DNA from: Xestospongia muta
Taxonomy: Eukaryota > Porifera > Demospongiae > Haplosclerida > Petrosiidae
Reading direction: 5' to 3'
DNA: 64,000 bases
Assembly: GCA_963693285.1 (NCBI GenBank)
Contig: OY848928.1
Location: forward strand, 2,232,501-2,296,500
In this document: positions 23,101 through 39,300 of the stretch, in pieces
How positions within the stretch are numbered: position 1 is the first letter of the stretch
Layout: the number at the start of each line of letters is the position of its first letter
Translations under genes and position numbers: made by a program
The notes under the pieces: model-generated
Database searches by the model: none
What the model was told of the DNA's origin: nothing
What the model saw: the letters and a program-made list of their open reading frames with translations, nothing else

Positions 23101-24659
23101 ACTCTTTAGATCAGCTTATTTAACCAGTTTTCACACTTAATTTCTAATCTTTTTCAACATTCAAAAAGCTCTAAACTCTTTATTTTAGAGTTTTAACCTA
23201 TTTAGACTACTTTATTAGTATATTTTAAGACAGAGAAACTTACTAAACTCTTTAGTTCTGTTTATTTAACCAGTTGTCACAGTTAATTTCTAATCTTTTT
23301 AAACTTTAAAAAAGCTGTAAACTCTTTATTTTAGAGTTTTAACCTATTTAGACTACTTTATTAGTATATTTAAGACAGATAAACTTACTAAACTATTTAG
23401 AGCAGCTTTTTAACCAGTTTTCACAGTTAATTTCTAATCTTTTTTACCTTTAAAAAAGCTCTAAACTCTTTATTTTAGAGTTTTAACCTATTTAGACTAC
23501 TTTATTAGTATATTTAACAGATATAAACTTACTAAACTCTTTAGATCAGCTTATTTAACCAGTTTTCACAGTTAATTTCTAATCTTTTTCAACTTTCAAA
23601 AAGCTCTAAACTCTTTATTTTAGAGTTTTAACCTATTTAGACTACTTTATTAGTATATTTAAGACAGATAAACTTACTGAGCTCTTTAGATCAGCTTATT
23701 TAACCAGTTTTCACACTTAATTTCTAATCTTTTTTACCTTTAAAAAAGCTCTAAACTCTTTATTTTAGAGTTTTAACCTATTTAGACTACTTTATTAGTA
23801 TATGTAAGAGAGATAAAGTTACTAAACTCTTTCGATCAGCTTATTTAACCAGTTTTCACACTTAATTTCTAATCTTTTTTTACATTTAAAAAGCTCTAAA
23901 CTCTTTATTTTAGAGTTTTAACCTTTTAGACTACTTTATTAGAATAATTAAGAGAGATAAACTTACTAAACTCTTTAGATCAGCTTATTTAACCAGTTTT
24001 CACAGTTAGTTTCTAATCTATTTTACCTTTAAAAAAGCTGTAAACTCTTTATTTTAGAGTTTTAACCTATTTAGACTACTTTATTAGTATTTTTAAGAGA
24101 GATAAACTTACTAAACTCTTTAGATCAGCTTATTTAACCAGTTTTCACAGTTAATTTCTAATCTTTTTTAACTTTGAAAAAGCTCTAAACTCTTTATTTT
24201 AGAGTTTTAACCTATTTAGACTACTTTATTAGTATATTTAAGACAGATAAACTTACTAAACTCTTTAGATCAGCTTATTTAACCAGTTTTCACAGTTAAT
24301 TTCTAATCTTTTTTAACTTTCAAAAAGCTCTAAACTCTTTATTTTAGAGTTTTAAACTATTTAGACTACTTTATTAGTATATTTAAGAGAGATAAACTTA
24401 CTAAACTCTTTAGATCATCTTATTTAACCAGTTTTCACAGTTAATTTCTAATCTTTTTTACCTTTAAAAAAGCTCTAAACTCTTTATTTTAGAGTTTTAA
24501 CCTATTTAGACTACTTTATTAGTATATTTAAGACAGATAAAATTACTAAACTCTTTAGATCAGCTTATTTAACCAGTTTTCACAGTTAATTTCTAATCTT
24601 TTTTAACTTTCAAAAAGCTCTAAACTCTTTATTTTAGAGTTTTAACCTATTTAGACTAC

Positions 24660-27600
24660 TTTATTAGTATATTAAAGAGAGTTAAACTTACTAAAGTCTT
24701 TAGATCAACTTATTTAACCAGTTTTCACAGTTAATTTCTAATCTCTTTCAACATTCAAAAAGCTCTAAACTCTTTATTTTAGAGTTTTAACCTATTTAGA
24801 CTACTTTATTAGTATATTTTAAGACAGATAATCTTACTAAACTTTTTAGTTCTGCTTATTTAACCAGTTGTCACAGTTAATTTCTAATCTTTTTAAACTT
24901 TAAAAAAGCTGTAAACTCTTTATTTTAGAGTTTTAACCTATTTAGACTACTTTATTAGTGTATTTAAGACAGATAAACTTACTAAACTCTTTAGATCAGC
25001 TTATTTAACCAGTTTTCACAGTTAATTTCTAATCTTTTTTAACTTTTAGAAAGCTCTAAACTCTTTATTTTAGAGTTTTAACCTATTTAGACTACTTTAT
25101 TAGTATATTTAACAGAGATAAACTTACTAAACTCTTTAGATCAGCTTATTTAACCAGTTTTCACTGTTAATTTCTAATCTCTTTTAACTTTCAAAAAGGT
25201 CTAAACACTTTATTTTAGAGTTTTAACCTATTTAGACTACTTTATTATTATATATGACAGATAAACTTGCTAAACTCTTTAGATCAGCTTATTTAACCAG
25301 TTTTCACACTTAATTTCTAATCTTTTTTAACTTTCAAAAAGCTCTAAACTCTTTATTTTAGAGTTTTAACCTATTTAGACTACTTTATTAGTATATTTAA
25401 GAGAGATAAACTTACTAAACTCTTTAGATCAGCTTATTTAACCAGATGTCACATTAATGTTAATCTTTTTCAACTTTAAAAAAGCTCTAAACTCTTTATT
25501 TCACAGTTTTAACCTATTTAGACTACTTTATTAGTATATTTAAGACAGATAAACTTACTAAACTCTTTTGATCAGCTTATTTAACCAGTTTTCACACTTA
25601 ATTTCTAATCTTTTTTAACTTTCAAAAAGCTCTAAACTCTTTTTTTTAGAGTTTTAACCTATTTAGAATACTTTATTAGTATATTTGTGACAAATAAACT
25701 TACTAAACTCTTTAGATCTGCTTATTTAACCAGTTTTCACAGTTAATTTCTAATCTTTTTTAACTTTCAAAAAGCTCTAAACTCTTTATTTTAGAGTTTT
25801 AACCTATTTAGACTACTTTATTAGTATATTAAAGAGAGATAAACTTACCAAACTCTTTAGATCAACTTATTTAACCAGTTTTCACAGTTAATTTCTAATC
25901 TTTTTCAACTTTCAAAAAGCTCTAAACTCTTTATTTTAGAGTTTTAACCTATTTAGACTACTTTATTAGTATATTTAAGAGAGATAAACTTACTAAACTC
26001 TTTAGATCAACTTATTTAACTACTTTTCACAGTTAATTTCTAATCTTTTTTACGTTTAAAATGCTATAAACTCTTAATTTTAGAGTTTTAACCTATTTAG
26101 ACTAGTTTATTAGTATATTTAAGAGAGATAAACTTACTAAACTCTTTAGATCAGATTATTTAACCAGTTTTCACAGTTAATTTCTAATCTTTTTAACTTT
26201 CAAAAAGCTCTAAACTCTTTATTTTAGAGTTTTAACCTATTAAGACTACTTTATTAGTATATTAAAGAGAGATAAACTTACTAAAGTCTTTAGATCAACT
26301 TATTTAACCAGTTTTCACAGTTAATTTCTAATCTCTTTCAACATTCAAAATGCTCTAAACTCTTTATTTTAGAGTTTTAACCTATTTAGACTACTTTATT
26401 AGTATATTTTAAGACAGATAATCTTACTAAACTTTTTAGTTCTGCTTATTTAACCAGTTGTCACAGTTAATTTCTAATCTTTTTAAACTTTAAAAAAGCT
26501 GTAAACTCTTTATTTTAGAGTTTTAACCTATTTAGACTACTTTATTAGTGTATTTAAGACAGATAAACTTACTAAACTCTTTAGATCAGCTTATTTAACC
26601 AGTTTTCACAGTTAATTTCTAATCTTTTTTAACTTTTAGAAAGCTCTAAACTCTTTATTTTAGAGTTTTAACCTATTTAGACTACTTTATTAGTATATTT
26701 AACAGAGATAAACTTACTAAACTCTTTAGATCAGCTTATTTAACCAGTTTTCACTGTTAATTTCTAATCTCTTTTAACTTTCAAAAAGGTCTAAACACTT
26801 TATTTTAGAGTTTTAACCTATTTAGACTACTTTATTAGTATATATGACAGATAAACTTGCTAAACTCTTTAGATCAGCTTATTTAACCAGTTTTCACACT
26901 TAATTTCTAATCTTTTTTAACTTTCAAAAAGCTCTAAACTCTTTATTTTAGAGTTTTAACCTATTTAGACTACTTTATTAGTATATTTAAGAGAGATAAA
27001 CTTACTAAACTCTTTAGATCAGCTTATTTAACCAGATGTCACATTAATGTTAATCTTTTTCAAGTTTAAAAAAGCTCTAAACTCTTTATTTCACAGTTTT
27101 AACCTATTTAGACTACTTTATTAGTATATTTAAGACAGATAAACTTACTAAACTCTTTAGATCAGCTTATTTAACCAGTTTTCACAGTTAATTTCTAATC
27201 TTTTTTAACTTTCAAAAAGCTCTAAACTCTTTTTTTTAGAGTTTTAACCTATTTAGAATACTTTATTAGTATATTTGTGACAAATAAACTTACTAAACTC
27301 TTTAGATCTGCTTATTTAACCAGTTTTCACAGTTAATTTCTAATCTTTTTTAACTTTGAAAAAGCTCTAAACTCTTTATTTTAGAGTTTTAACCTATTTA
27401 GACTACTTTATTAGTATATTAAAGAGAGATAAACTTACCAAACTCTTTAGATCAACTTATTTAACCAGTTTTCACAGTTAATTTCTAATCTTTTTCAACT
27501 TTCAAAAAGCTCTAAACTCTTTATTTTAGAGTTTTAACCTATTTAGACTACTTTATTAGTATATTTAAGAGAGATAAACTTACTAAACTCTTTAGATCAA

Positions 27601-27840
27601 CTTATTTAACTACTTTTCACAGTTAATTTCTAATCTTTTTTACGTTTAAAATGCTATAAACTCTTAATTTTAGAGTTTTAACCTATTTAGACTACTTTAT
27701 TAGTATATTTAAGAGAGATAAACTTACTAAACTCTTTAGATCAGCTTATTTAACCAGTTTTCACAGTTAATTTCTAATCTTTTTTAACTTTCAAAAAGCT
27801 CTAAACTCTTTATTTTAGAGTTTTAACCTATTTAGACTAC
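24660..27840 (+). repeat. Two tandem copies of an 11-monomer block (1590 bp)
   Basis: AATCTCTTTCAACATTC at 24740 and 26330, and ACCAGATGTCACATTAATGT at 25441 and 27031, are both 1590 bp apart. Limits are approximate. This block contains the most aberrant monomers of the central array (ATGTCACATTAATG, ATTTGTGACAAATAAAC). Confidence 0.88.
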
Positions 27841-30800
27841 TTTATTAGTATATTTAAGAGAGATAAACTTACTAAACTCTTTAGATCAGATTATTTAACC
27901 AGTTTTCACAGTTAATTTCTCATGTTTTTTACCTTTAAAAATGCTCTAAACTCTTTATTTTAGAGTTTTAACCTATTAAGACTACTTTGTTAGTATATTT
28001 AAGAGAGATAAACTTACTAAACTATTTAGATTAGCTTATTTAACCAGTTTTAACAGTTAATTTCTAATCTTTTTTAACTTTCAAAAAGCTCTAAACTCTT
28101 TATTTTAGAGTTTTAAACTATTTAGACTACTTTATTAGTATATTTAAGACAGATAAACTTACTAAACTCTTTAGATCAGCTTATTTAACCAGTTTTCACA
28201 GTTAATTTCTAATATTTTTTAACTTTCAAAAAGCTCTAAACTCTTTATTTTAGAGTTTTAACCTATTTAGACTACTTTATTAGTATATTTAAGAGAGATA
28301 AACTTACTGAACTCTTTAGATATGCTTATTTAACCAGTTTTCACAGTTAATTTCTAATCTTTTTTACCTTTAAAAAAGCTCTAAACTCTTTATTTTAGAG
28401 TTTTAACCTATTTAGACTACTTTATTAGTATATTTAAAAGAGATAAACTTACAAAACTCTTTAGATCAGCTTTTTTAACCATTTTTTACAGTTAATTTCT
28501 AATCTTTTTTAACTTTTAGAATGCTCTAAACTCTTTATTTTAGAGTTTTAACCTATTTAGACTACTTTATTAGTATATTTAAGAGAGATAAACTTACTAA
28601 ACTCTTTAGATCAGCTTATTTAACGAGTTTTCACACTTAATTTCTAATCTTTTTTAACTTTCAAAAAGCTCTAAACTCTTTATTTTAGAGTTTTAACCTA
28701 TTTAGACTACTTTATTATTATATATAAGACAGATAAACTTACTAAACTCTTTAGATAAGCTTATTTAACCAGTTTTCACAGTTAATTTCTAATCTTTTTA
28801 ACTTTAAAAAAGCTCTAAACTCTTTATTTTAGAGTTTTAACCTATTTAGATTACTTTATTAGTATATTTAAGACAGATAAACTTACTAAACTCTTTAGAT
28901 CACCTTATTTAACCAGTTTTCACAGTTAATTTCTAATCTTTTTTAACTTTCAAAAAGCTCTAAACTCTTTATTTTAGAGTTTTAACCTATTTAGTCTACT
29001 TTATTAGTATATTTAAGAGAGATAAACTTACTAAACTCTTCAGATCAGCTTATTTAACCAGTTTTCACAGTTAATTTCTAATCTTTTTTAACTTTAAAAA
29101 AGCTCTAAACTCTTTATTTTAGAGTTTTAACCTATTTAGACTACTTTATTAGTATATTTAAGACAGATAAACTTACTAAACTCTTTAGATCAGCTTAATT
29201 AACCAGTTTTCACAGTTAATTTCTAATCTTTTTTAACTTTCAAAAAGCTCTAAACTCTTTATTTTAGAGTTTTAACCTATTTAGACTACTTTATTAGTAT
29301 ATTTAAGACAGATAAACTTACTAAACTCTTTAGATCAGCTTATTTAACCAGTTTGCACAGTTAATTTCTAATCTTTTTTAACTTTCAAAAAGCTCTAAAC
29401 TCTTTATTTTAGAGTTTTAACCTATTTAGACTACTTTATTAGTATATTTAAGACAGATAAACTTACTAAACTCTTTAGATCAGCTTATTTAACCAGTTTG
29501 CACAGTTAATTTCTAATCTTTTTAACTTTCAAATGCTCTAAAGTCTTTATTTTAGAGTTTTAACCTATTTAGACTACTTTATTAGTATATTTAAGACAGA
29601 TAAACTTACTAAACTCTTTAGATCAGCTTATTTAACCAGTTGTCACAGTTAATTTGTAATCTTTTTTACCTTTAAAAAAGCTCTAAACTCTTTATTTTAG
29701 AGTTTTAACCTATTTAAACTACTTTATTAGTATATTTAAGACAGATAAACTTACTAAACTCTTTAGATCAGCTTATTTAACCAGTTTTCACAGTTAATTT
29801 CTAATATTTTTACCTTTAAAAAAGCTCTAAACTCTTTATTTTAGAGTTTTAACCTATTTAGACTACTTTATTAGTATATTTAAGACAGATAAACTTACTA
29901 AACTCTTTAGATCAGCTTATTTAACCAGTTTTCACAGTTAATTTCTAATCATTTTTACCTTTAAAAAAGCTCTAAACTCTTTATTTTAGAGTTTTAACCT
30001 ATTTAGACTACTTTATTAGTATATTTAAGAGAGATAAACTTACTAAACTCTTTAGATCAGCTTATTTAACGAGTTTTCACACTTAATTTCTAATCTTTTT
30101 TAACTTTCAAAAAGCTCTAAACTCTTTATTTTAGAGTTTTAACCTATTTAGACTACTTTATTATTATATATAAGACAGATAAACTTACTAAACTCTTTAG
30201 ATCAGCTTATTTAACCAGTTTTCACAGTTAATTTCTAATCTTTTTTAACTTTCAAAAAGCTCTAAACTCTTTATTTTAGAGTTTTAACCTATTTAGATTA
30301 CTTTATTAGTATATTTAAGACAGATAAACTTACTAAACTCTTTAGATCAGCTTATTTAACCAGTTTTCACAGTTAATTTCTAATATTATTACCTTTAAAA
30401 AAGCTCTAAACTCTTTATTTTAGAGTTTTAACCTATTTAGACTACTTTATTAGTATATTTAAGACAGATAAACTTACTAAACTCTTTAGATCAGCTTATT
30501 TAACCAGTTTTCACAGTTAATTTCTAATCTTTTTTACCTTTAAAAAAGCTCTAAACTCTTTATTTTAGAGTTTTAACCTATTTAGACTACTTTATTAGTA
30601 TATTTAAGAGAGATAAACTTACTAAACTCTTTAGATCAGCTTATTTAACCAGTTTTCACAGTTAATTTCTAATCTTTTTTAACTTTCAAAAAGCTCTAAA
30701 CTCTTTATTTTAGAGTTTTAACCTATTTAGACTACTTTATTATTATATATAAGACAGATAAACTTACTAAACTCTTTAGATAAGCTTATTTAACCAGTTT

Positions 30801-33399
30801 TCACACTTAATTTCTAATCTTTTTTAACTTTCAAAAAGCTCTAAACTCTTTATTTTAGAGTTTTAACCTATTTTGACTACTTTATTAGTATATTTAAGAC
30901 AGATAAACTTACTAAACTCTTTAGATCAGCTTATTTAACCAGTTTTCACACTTAATTTCTAATCTTTTTTAACTTTCAAAAAGCTCTAAACTCTTTATTT
31001 TAGAGTTTTAACCTATTTAGATTACTTTATTAGTATATTTAAGACAGATAAACTTACTAAACTCTTTAGATCAGCTTATTTAACCAGTTTTCACAGTTAA
31101 TTTCTAATCTTTTTTAACTTTCAAAAAGCTCTAAACTCTTTTTTTTAGAGTTTTAACCTATTATGACTACTTTATTAGTATATTTAAGACAGATAAACTT
31201 ACTAAACTCTTTAGATCAGCTTATTTAACCAGTTTGCACAGTTAATTTCTAATCTTTTTTAACTTTAAGAAAGCTCTAAACTCTTTATTTTAGAGTTTTA
31301 ACCTATTTAGACTACTTTATTAGTATATTTAAGACAGATAAACTTACTAAACTCTTTAGATCAGCTTATTTAACCAGTTTTCACAGTCAATTTCTAATCT
31401 TTTTTAACTTTAAAAAAGCTCTAAACTCTTTATTTTAGAGTTTTAACCTATTTAGACTACTTTATTAGTATATTTAAGACAGATAAACTTACTAAACTCT
31501 TCAGATCAGCTTATTTAACCAGTTTTCACAGTTAATTTCTAATCTTTTTTACCTTTGAAAAAGCTCTAAACTCTTTATTTTAGAGTTTTAACCTATTTAG
31601 ACTACTTTATTATTATATTTAAGAGAGATAAACTTACTAAACTCTTTAGATCAGCTTATTTAACCAGTTTTCACAGTTAATTTCTAATCTTTTTCAACTT
31701 TCAAAAAGCTCTAAACTCTTTATTTTAGAGTTTTAACCTATTTAGACTACTTTATTAGTATATTTAAGACAGATAAACTTACTAAACTCTTTAGATCAGC
31801 TTATTTAACCAGTTTTCACAGTTAATTTCTAATCTTTTTTACCTTTAAAAAAGCTCTAAACTCTTTATTTTAGAGTTTTAACCTATTTAGACTACGCTAT
31901 TAGTTTATTTAAAACAGATAAACTTACTAAACTCTTTAGATCAGCTTATTTAACCAGTTTTCACAGTTAATTTCTAATCTTTTTTAACTTTCAAAAAGCT
32001 CTAAACTCTTTATTTTAGAGTTTTAACCTATTTAGATTACTTTATTAGTATATTTAAGACAGATAAACTTACTAAACTCTTTAGATCAGCTTATTTAACC
32101 AGTTTTCACAGTTAATTTCTAATCTTTTTTAACTTTCAAAAAGCTCTAAACTCTTTATTTTAGAGTTTTAACCTATTTAGAGTACTTTATTAGTATATTT
32201 AAGAGAAATAAACTGACTAAACTCATCAGATCAGCTTATTTAACCAGTTTTCACAGTTAATTTCTAATCTTTTTTAACTTTCAAAAAGCTCTAAACTCTT
32301 TATTTTAGAGTTTTAACCTATTTAGACTACTTTATTAGTATATTTAAGAGAGATAAACTTACTAAACTCTTTAGATCAGCTTATTTAACCAGTTTTCACA
32401 GTTAATTTCTAATCTTTTTTAACTTTCAAAAAGCTCTAAACTCATTATTTTAGAGTTTTAACCTATTTAGACTACTTTATTAGTATATTTAAGACAGATA
32501 AACTTACTAAACTCTTTAGATCAGCTTATTTAACCAGTTTGCACAGTTAATTTCTAATCTTTTTTAACTTTAAGAAAGCTCTAAACTCTTTATTTTAGAG
32601 TTTTAACCTATTTAGACTACTTTATTAGTATATTTAAGACAGATAAACTTACTAAACTCTTTAGATCAGCTTATTTAACCAGTTTTCACAGTTAATTTCT
32701 AATCTTTTTTACCTTTAAAAAAGCTCTAAACTCTTTATTTTAGAGTTTTAACCTATTTAGACTACGCTATTAGTTTATTTAAAACAGATAAACTTACTAA
32801 ACTCTTTAGATGAGCTTATTTAACCAGTTTTCACAGTTAATTTCTAATCTTTTTTAACTTTAAAAAAGCTCTAAACTCTTTATTTTAGAGTTTTAACCTA
32901 TTTAGACTACTTTATTAGTATATTTAAGAGAGATAAACTTACTAAACTCTTCAGATCAGCTTATTTAACCAGTTTTCACAGTTAATTTCTAATCTTTTTT
33001 AACTTTAAAAAAGCTCTAAAGTCTTTATTTTAGAGTTTTAACCTATTTAGACTACTTTATTAGTATATTTAAGACAGATAAACTTACTAAACTCTTTAGA
33101 TCAGCTTATTTAACCAGTTTTCACAGTTAATTTCTAATCTTTTTTAACTTTCAAAAAGCTCTAAACTCTTTATTTTAGAGTTTTAACCTATTTAGACTAC
33201 TTTATTAGTATATTTAAGACAGATAAACTTACTAAACTCTTTAGATCAGCTTATTTAACCAGTTTGCACAATTAATTTCTAATCTTTTTTAACTTTCAAA
33301 AAGCTCTAAACTCTTTATTTTAGAGTTTTAACCTATTTAGACTACTTTATTAGTATATTTAAGACACATAAACTTACTAAACTCTTTAGATCAGCTTAT

Positions 33400-36300
33400 T
33401 TAACCAGTTTGCACAGTTAATTTCTAATCTTTTTAACTTTCAAATGCTCTAAAGTCTTTATTTTACAGTTTTAACCTATTTAGACTACTTTATTAGTATA
33501 TTTAAGACAGATAAACTTACTAAACTCTTTAGATCAGCTTATTTAACCAGTTGTCACAGTTAATTTCTAATCTTTTTTACCTTTAAAAAAGCTCTAAACT
33601 CTTTATTTTAGAGTTTTAACCTATTTAGACTACTTTATTAGTATATTTAAGACAGATAAACTTACTAAACTCTTTAGATCAGCTTATTTAACCAGTTTTC
33701 ACAGTTAATTTCTAATTTTTTTTACTTTTGAAAAAGCTCTAAACTCTTTATTTTAGAGTTTTAACCTATTTAGACTACTTTATTAGTATATTAAGACAGA
33801 TAAACTTACTAAACTCTTTAGATGAGCTTATTTAACCAGTTTTCACAGTTAATTTCTAATATTTTTACCTTTAAAAAAGCTCTAAACTCTTTATTTTAGA
33901 GTTTTAACCTATTTAGACTACTTTATTAGTATATTTAAGACAGATAAACTTACTAAACTCTTTAGATCAGCTTATTTAACCAGTTTTCACAGTTAATTTC
34001 TAATCTTTTTTACCTTTAAAAAAGCTCTAAACTCTTTATTTTAGAGTTTTAACCTATTTAGACTACTTTATTAGTATATTTAAGAGAGATAAACTTACTA
34101 AACTCTTTAGATCAGCTTATTTAACGAGTTTTTACACTTAATTTCTAATCTTTTTTAACTTTCAAAAAGCTTTAAACTCTTTATTTTAGAGTTTTAACCT
34201 ATTTAGACTACTTTATTATTATATATAAGACAGATAAACTTACTAAACTCTTTAGATAAGCTTATTTAACCAGTTTTCACAGTTAATTTCTAATCTTTTT
34301 TAACTTTAAAAAAGCTCTAAACTCTTTATTTTAGAGTTTTAACCTATTTAGACTACTTTATTAGTATATTTAAGACAGATAAACTTACTAAACTCTTTAG
34401 ATCAGCTTATTTAACCAGTTTTCACAGTTAATTTCTAATCTTTTTTAACTTTCAAAAAGCTCTAAACTCTTTATTTTAGAGTTTTAACCTATTTAGAGTA
34501 CTTTATTAGTATATTTAAGACAGATATACTTACTAAACTCTTTAGATCAGCTTATTTAACCAGTTTGCACAATTAATTTCTAATCTTTTTTAACTTTCAA
34601 AAAGCTCTAAACTCTTTATTTTAGAGTTTTAACCTATTTAGACTACTTTATTAGTATACTTAAGACAGATAAACTTACTAAACTCTTTAGATCAGCTTAT
34701 TTAACCAGTTTGCACAGTGAATTTCTAATCTTTTTAACTTTCAAATGCTCTAAAGTCTTATTTTACAGTTTTAACCTATTTAGACTACTTTATTAGTATA
34801 TTTAAGACAGATAAACTTACTAAACTCTTTAGATCAGCTTATTTAACCAGTTGTCACAGTTAATTTCTAATCTTTTTTACCTTTAAAAAAGCTCTAAACT
34901 CTTTATTTTAGAGTTTTAACCTATTTAGACTACTTTATTAGTATATTTAAGACAGATAAACTTACTAAACTCTTTAGATCAGCTTATTTAACCAGTTTTC
35001 ACAGTTAATTTCTAATATTTTTACCTTTAAAAAAGCTCTAAACTCTTTATTTTAGAGTTTTAACCTATTTAGAGTACTTTATTAGTATATTTAAGACAGA
35101 TAAACTTACTAAACTCTTTAGATCAGCTTATTTAACCAGTTTGCACAATTAATTTCTAATCTTTTTTAACTTTCAAAAAGCTCTAAACTCTTTATTTTAG
35201 AGTTTTAACCAATTTAGACTACTTTATTAGTATATTTAAGACAGATAAACTTACTAAACTCTTTAGATCAGCTTATTTAACCAGTTTGCACAGTTAATTT
35301 CTAATCTTTTTAACTTTCAAATGCTCTAAAGTCTTTATTTTACAGTTTTAACCTATTTAGACTACTTTATTAGTATATTTAAGACAGATAAACTTACTAA
35401 ACTCTTTAGATGAGCTTATTTAACCAGTTGTCACAGTTAATTTCTAATCTTTTTTACCTTTAAAAAAGCTCTAAACTCTTTATTTTAGAGTTTTAACCTA
35501 TTTAGACTACTTTATTAGTATATTTAAGACAGATAAACTTACTAAACTCTTTAGATCAGCTTATTTAACCAGTTTTCACAGTTAATTTCTAATTTTTTTT
35601 ACCTTTGAAAAAGCTCTAAACTCTTTATTTTAGAGTTTTAACCTATTTAGACTACTTTATTAGTATATTAAGACAGATAAACTTACTAAACTCTTTAGAT
35701 GAGCTTATTTAACCAGTTTTCACAGTTAATTTCTAATATTTTTACCTTTAAAAAAGCTCTAAACTCTTTATTTTAGAGTTTTAACCTATTTAGACTACTT
35801 TATTAGTATATTTAAGACAGATAAACTTACTAAACTCTTTAGATCAGCTTATTTAACCAGTTTTCACAGTTAATTTCTAATCTTTTTTACCTTTAAAAAA
35901 GCTCTAAACTCTTTATTTTAGAGTTTTAACCTATTTAGACTACTTTATTAGTATATTTAAGAGAGATAAACTTACTAAACTCTTTAGATCAGCTTATTTA
36001 ACGAGTTTTTACACTTAATTTCTAATCTTTTTTAACTTTCAAAAAGCTTTAAACTCTTTATTTTAGAGTTTTAACCTATTTAGACTACTTTATTATTATA
36101 TATAAGACAGATAAACTTACTAAACTCTTTAGATAAGCTTATTTAACCAGTTTTCACAGTTAATTTCTAATCTTTTTTAACTTTAAAAAAGCTCTAAACT
36201 CTTTATTTTAGAGTTTTAACCTATTTAGACTACTTTATTAGTATATTTAAGACAGATAAACTTACTAAACTCTTTAGATCAGCTTATTTAACCAGTTTGC

Positions 36301-39300
36301 ACAGTTAATTTCTAATCTTTTTTAACTTTAAAAAAGCTCTAAACTCTTTATTTTAGAGTTTTAACCTATTTAGACTACTTTATTAGTATATTTAAGACAG
36401 ATAAACTTACTAAACTCTTTAGATCAGCTTATTTAACCAGTTTGCACAGTTAATTTCTAATCTTTTTTAACTTTAAAAAAGCTCTAAACTCTTTATTTTA
36501 GAGTTTTAACCTATTTAGACTACTTTATTAGTATATTTAAGACACATAAACTTACTAAACTCTTTAGATCAGCTTATTTAACCAGTTTGCACAGTTAATT
36601 TCTAATCTTTTTAACTTTCAAATGCTCTAAAGTCTTTATTTTACAGTTTTAACCTATTTAGACTACTTTATTAGTATATTTAAGACAGATAAACTTACTA
36701 AACTCTTTAGATCAGCTTATTTAACCAGTTGTCACAGTTAATTTCTAATCTTTTTTACCTTTAAAAAAGCTCTAAACTCTTTATTTTAGAGTTTTAACCT
36801 ATTTAGACTACTTTATTAGTATATTTAAGACAGATAAACTTACTAAACTCTTTAGATCAGCTTATTTAACCAGTTTTCACAGTTAATTTCTAATTTTTTT
36901 TACCTTTGAAAAAGCTCTAAACTCTTTATTTTAGAGTTTTAACCTATTTAGACTACTTTATTAGTATATTAAGACAGATAAACTTACTAAACTCTTTAGA
37001 TCAGCTTATTTAACCAGTTTTCACAGTTAATTTCTAATATTTTTACCTTTAAAAAAGCTCTAAACTCTTTATTTTAGAGTTTTAACCTATTTAGACTACT
37101 TTATTAGTATATTTAAGACAGATAAACTTACTAAACTCTTTAGATCAGCTTATTTAACCAGTTTTCACAGTTAATTTCTAATCTTTTTTACCTTTAAAAA
37201 AGCTCTAAACTCTTTATTTTAGAGTTTTAACCTATTTAGACTACTTTATTAGTATATTTAACAGAGATAAACTTACTAAACTCTTTAGATCAGCTTATTT
37301 AACGAGTTTTTACACTTAATTTCTAATCTTTTTTAACTTTCAAAAAGCTTTAAACTCTTTATTTTAGAGTTTTAACCTATTTAGACTACTTTATTATTAT
37401 ATATAAGACAGATAAACTTACTAAACTCTTTAGATAAGCTTATTTAACCAGTTTTCACAGTTAATTTCTAATCTTTTTTAACTTTAAAAAAGCTCTAAAC
37501 TCTTTATTTTAGAGTTTTAACCTATTTAGACTACTTTATTAGTATATTTAAGACAGATAAACTTACTAAACTCTTTAGATCAGCTTATTTAACCAGTTTT
37601 CACACTTAATTTCTAATCTTTTTTAACTTTCAAAAAGCTCTAAACTCTTTATTTTAGAGTTTTAACCTATTTAGAGTACTTTATTAGTATATTTAAGACA
37701 GATATACTTACTAAACTCTTTAGATCAGCTTATTTAACCAGTTTGCACAATTAATTTCTAATCTTTTTTAACTTTCAAAAAGCTCTAAACTCTTTATTTT
37801 AGAGTTTTAACCTATTTAGACTACTTTATTAGTATACTTAAGACAGATAAACTTACTAAACTCTTTAGATCAGCTTATTTAACCAGTTTGCACAGTGAAT
37901 TTCTAATCTTTTTAACTTTCAAATGCTCTAAAGTCTTATTTTACAGTTTTAACCTATTTAGACTACTTTATTAGTATATTTAAGACAGATAAACTTACTA
38001 AACTCTTTAGATCAGCTTATTTAACCAGTTGTCACAGTTAATTTCTAATCTTTTTTACCTTTAAAAAAGCTCTAAACTCTTTATTTTAGAGTTTTAACCT
38101 ATTTAGACTACTTTATTAGTATATTAAGACAGATAAACTTACTAAACTCTTTAGATCAGCTTATTTAACCAGTTTTCACAGTTAATTTCTAATATTTTTA
38201 CCTTTAAAAAAGCTCTAAACTCTTTATTTTAGAGTTTTAACCTATTTAGAGTACTTTATTAGTATATTTAAGACAGATAAACTTACTAAACTCTTTAGAT
38301 CAGCTTATTTAACCAGTTTTCACAGTTAATTTCTAATCTTTTTTACCTTTAAAAAAGCTCTAAACTCTTTATTTTAGAGTTTTAACCTATTTAGACTACT
38401 TTATTAGTATATTTAAGAGAGATAAACTTACTAAACTCTTTAGATCAGCTTATTTAACGAGTTTTTACACTTAATTTCTAATCTTTTTTAACTTTCAAAA
38501 AGCTTTAAACTCTTTATTTTAGAGTTTTAACCTATTTAGACTACTTTATTATTATATATAAGACAGATAAACTTACTAAACTCTTTAGATCAGCTTATTT
38601 AACCAGTTTTCACAGTTAATTTCTAATCTTTTTTAACTTTAAAAAAGCTCTAAACTCTTTATTTTAGAGTTTTAACCTATTTAGACTACTTTATTAGTAT
38701 ATTTAAGACAGATAAACTTACTAAACTCTTTAGATCAGCTTATTTAACCAGTTTTCACAGTTAATTTCTAATCTTTTTTAACTTTCAAAAAGCTCTAAAC
38801 TCTTTATTTTAGAGTTTTAACCTATTTAGAGTACTTTATTAGTATACTTAAGACAGATAAACTTACTAAACTCTTTAGATCAGCTTATTTAACCAGTTTG
38901 CACAGTGAATTTCTAATCTTTTTAACTTTCAAATGCTCTAAAGTCTTATTTTACAGTTTTAACCTATTTAGACTACTTTATTAGTATATTTAAGACAGAT
39001 AAACTTACTAAACTCTTTAGATCAGCTTATTTAACCAGTTGTCACAGTTAATTTCTAATCTTTTTTACCTTTAAAAAAGCTCTAAACTCTTTATTTTAGA
39101 GTTTTAACCTATTTAGACTACTTTATTAGTATATTAAGACAGATAAACTTACTAAACTCTTTAGATCAGCTTATTTAACCAGTTTGCACAGTGAATTTCT
39201 AATCTTTTTAACTTTCAAATGCTCTAAAGTCTTATTTTACAGTTTTAACCTATTTAGACTACTTTATTAGTATATTTAAGACAGATAAACTTACTAAACT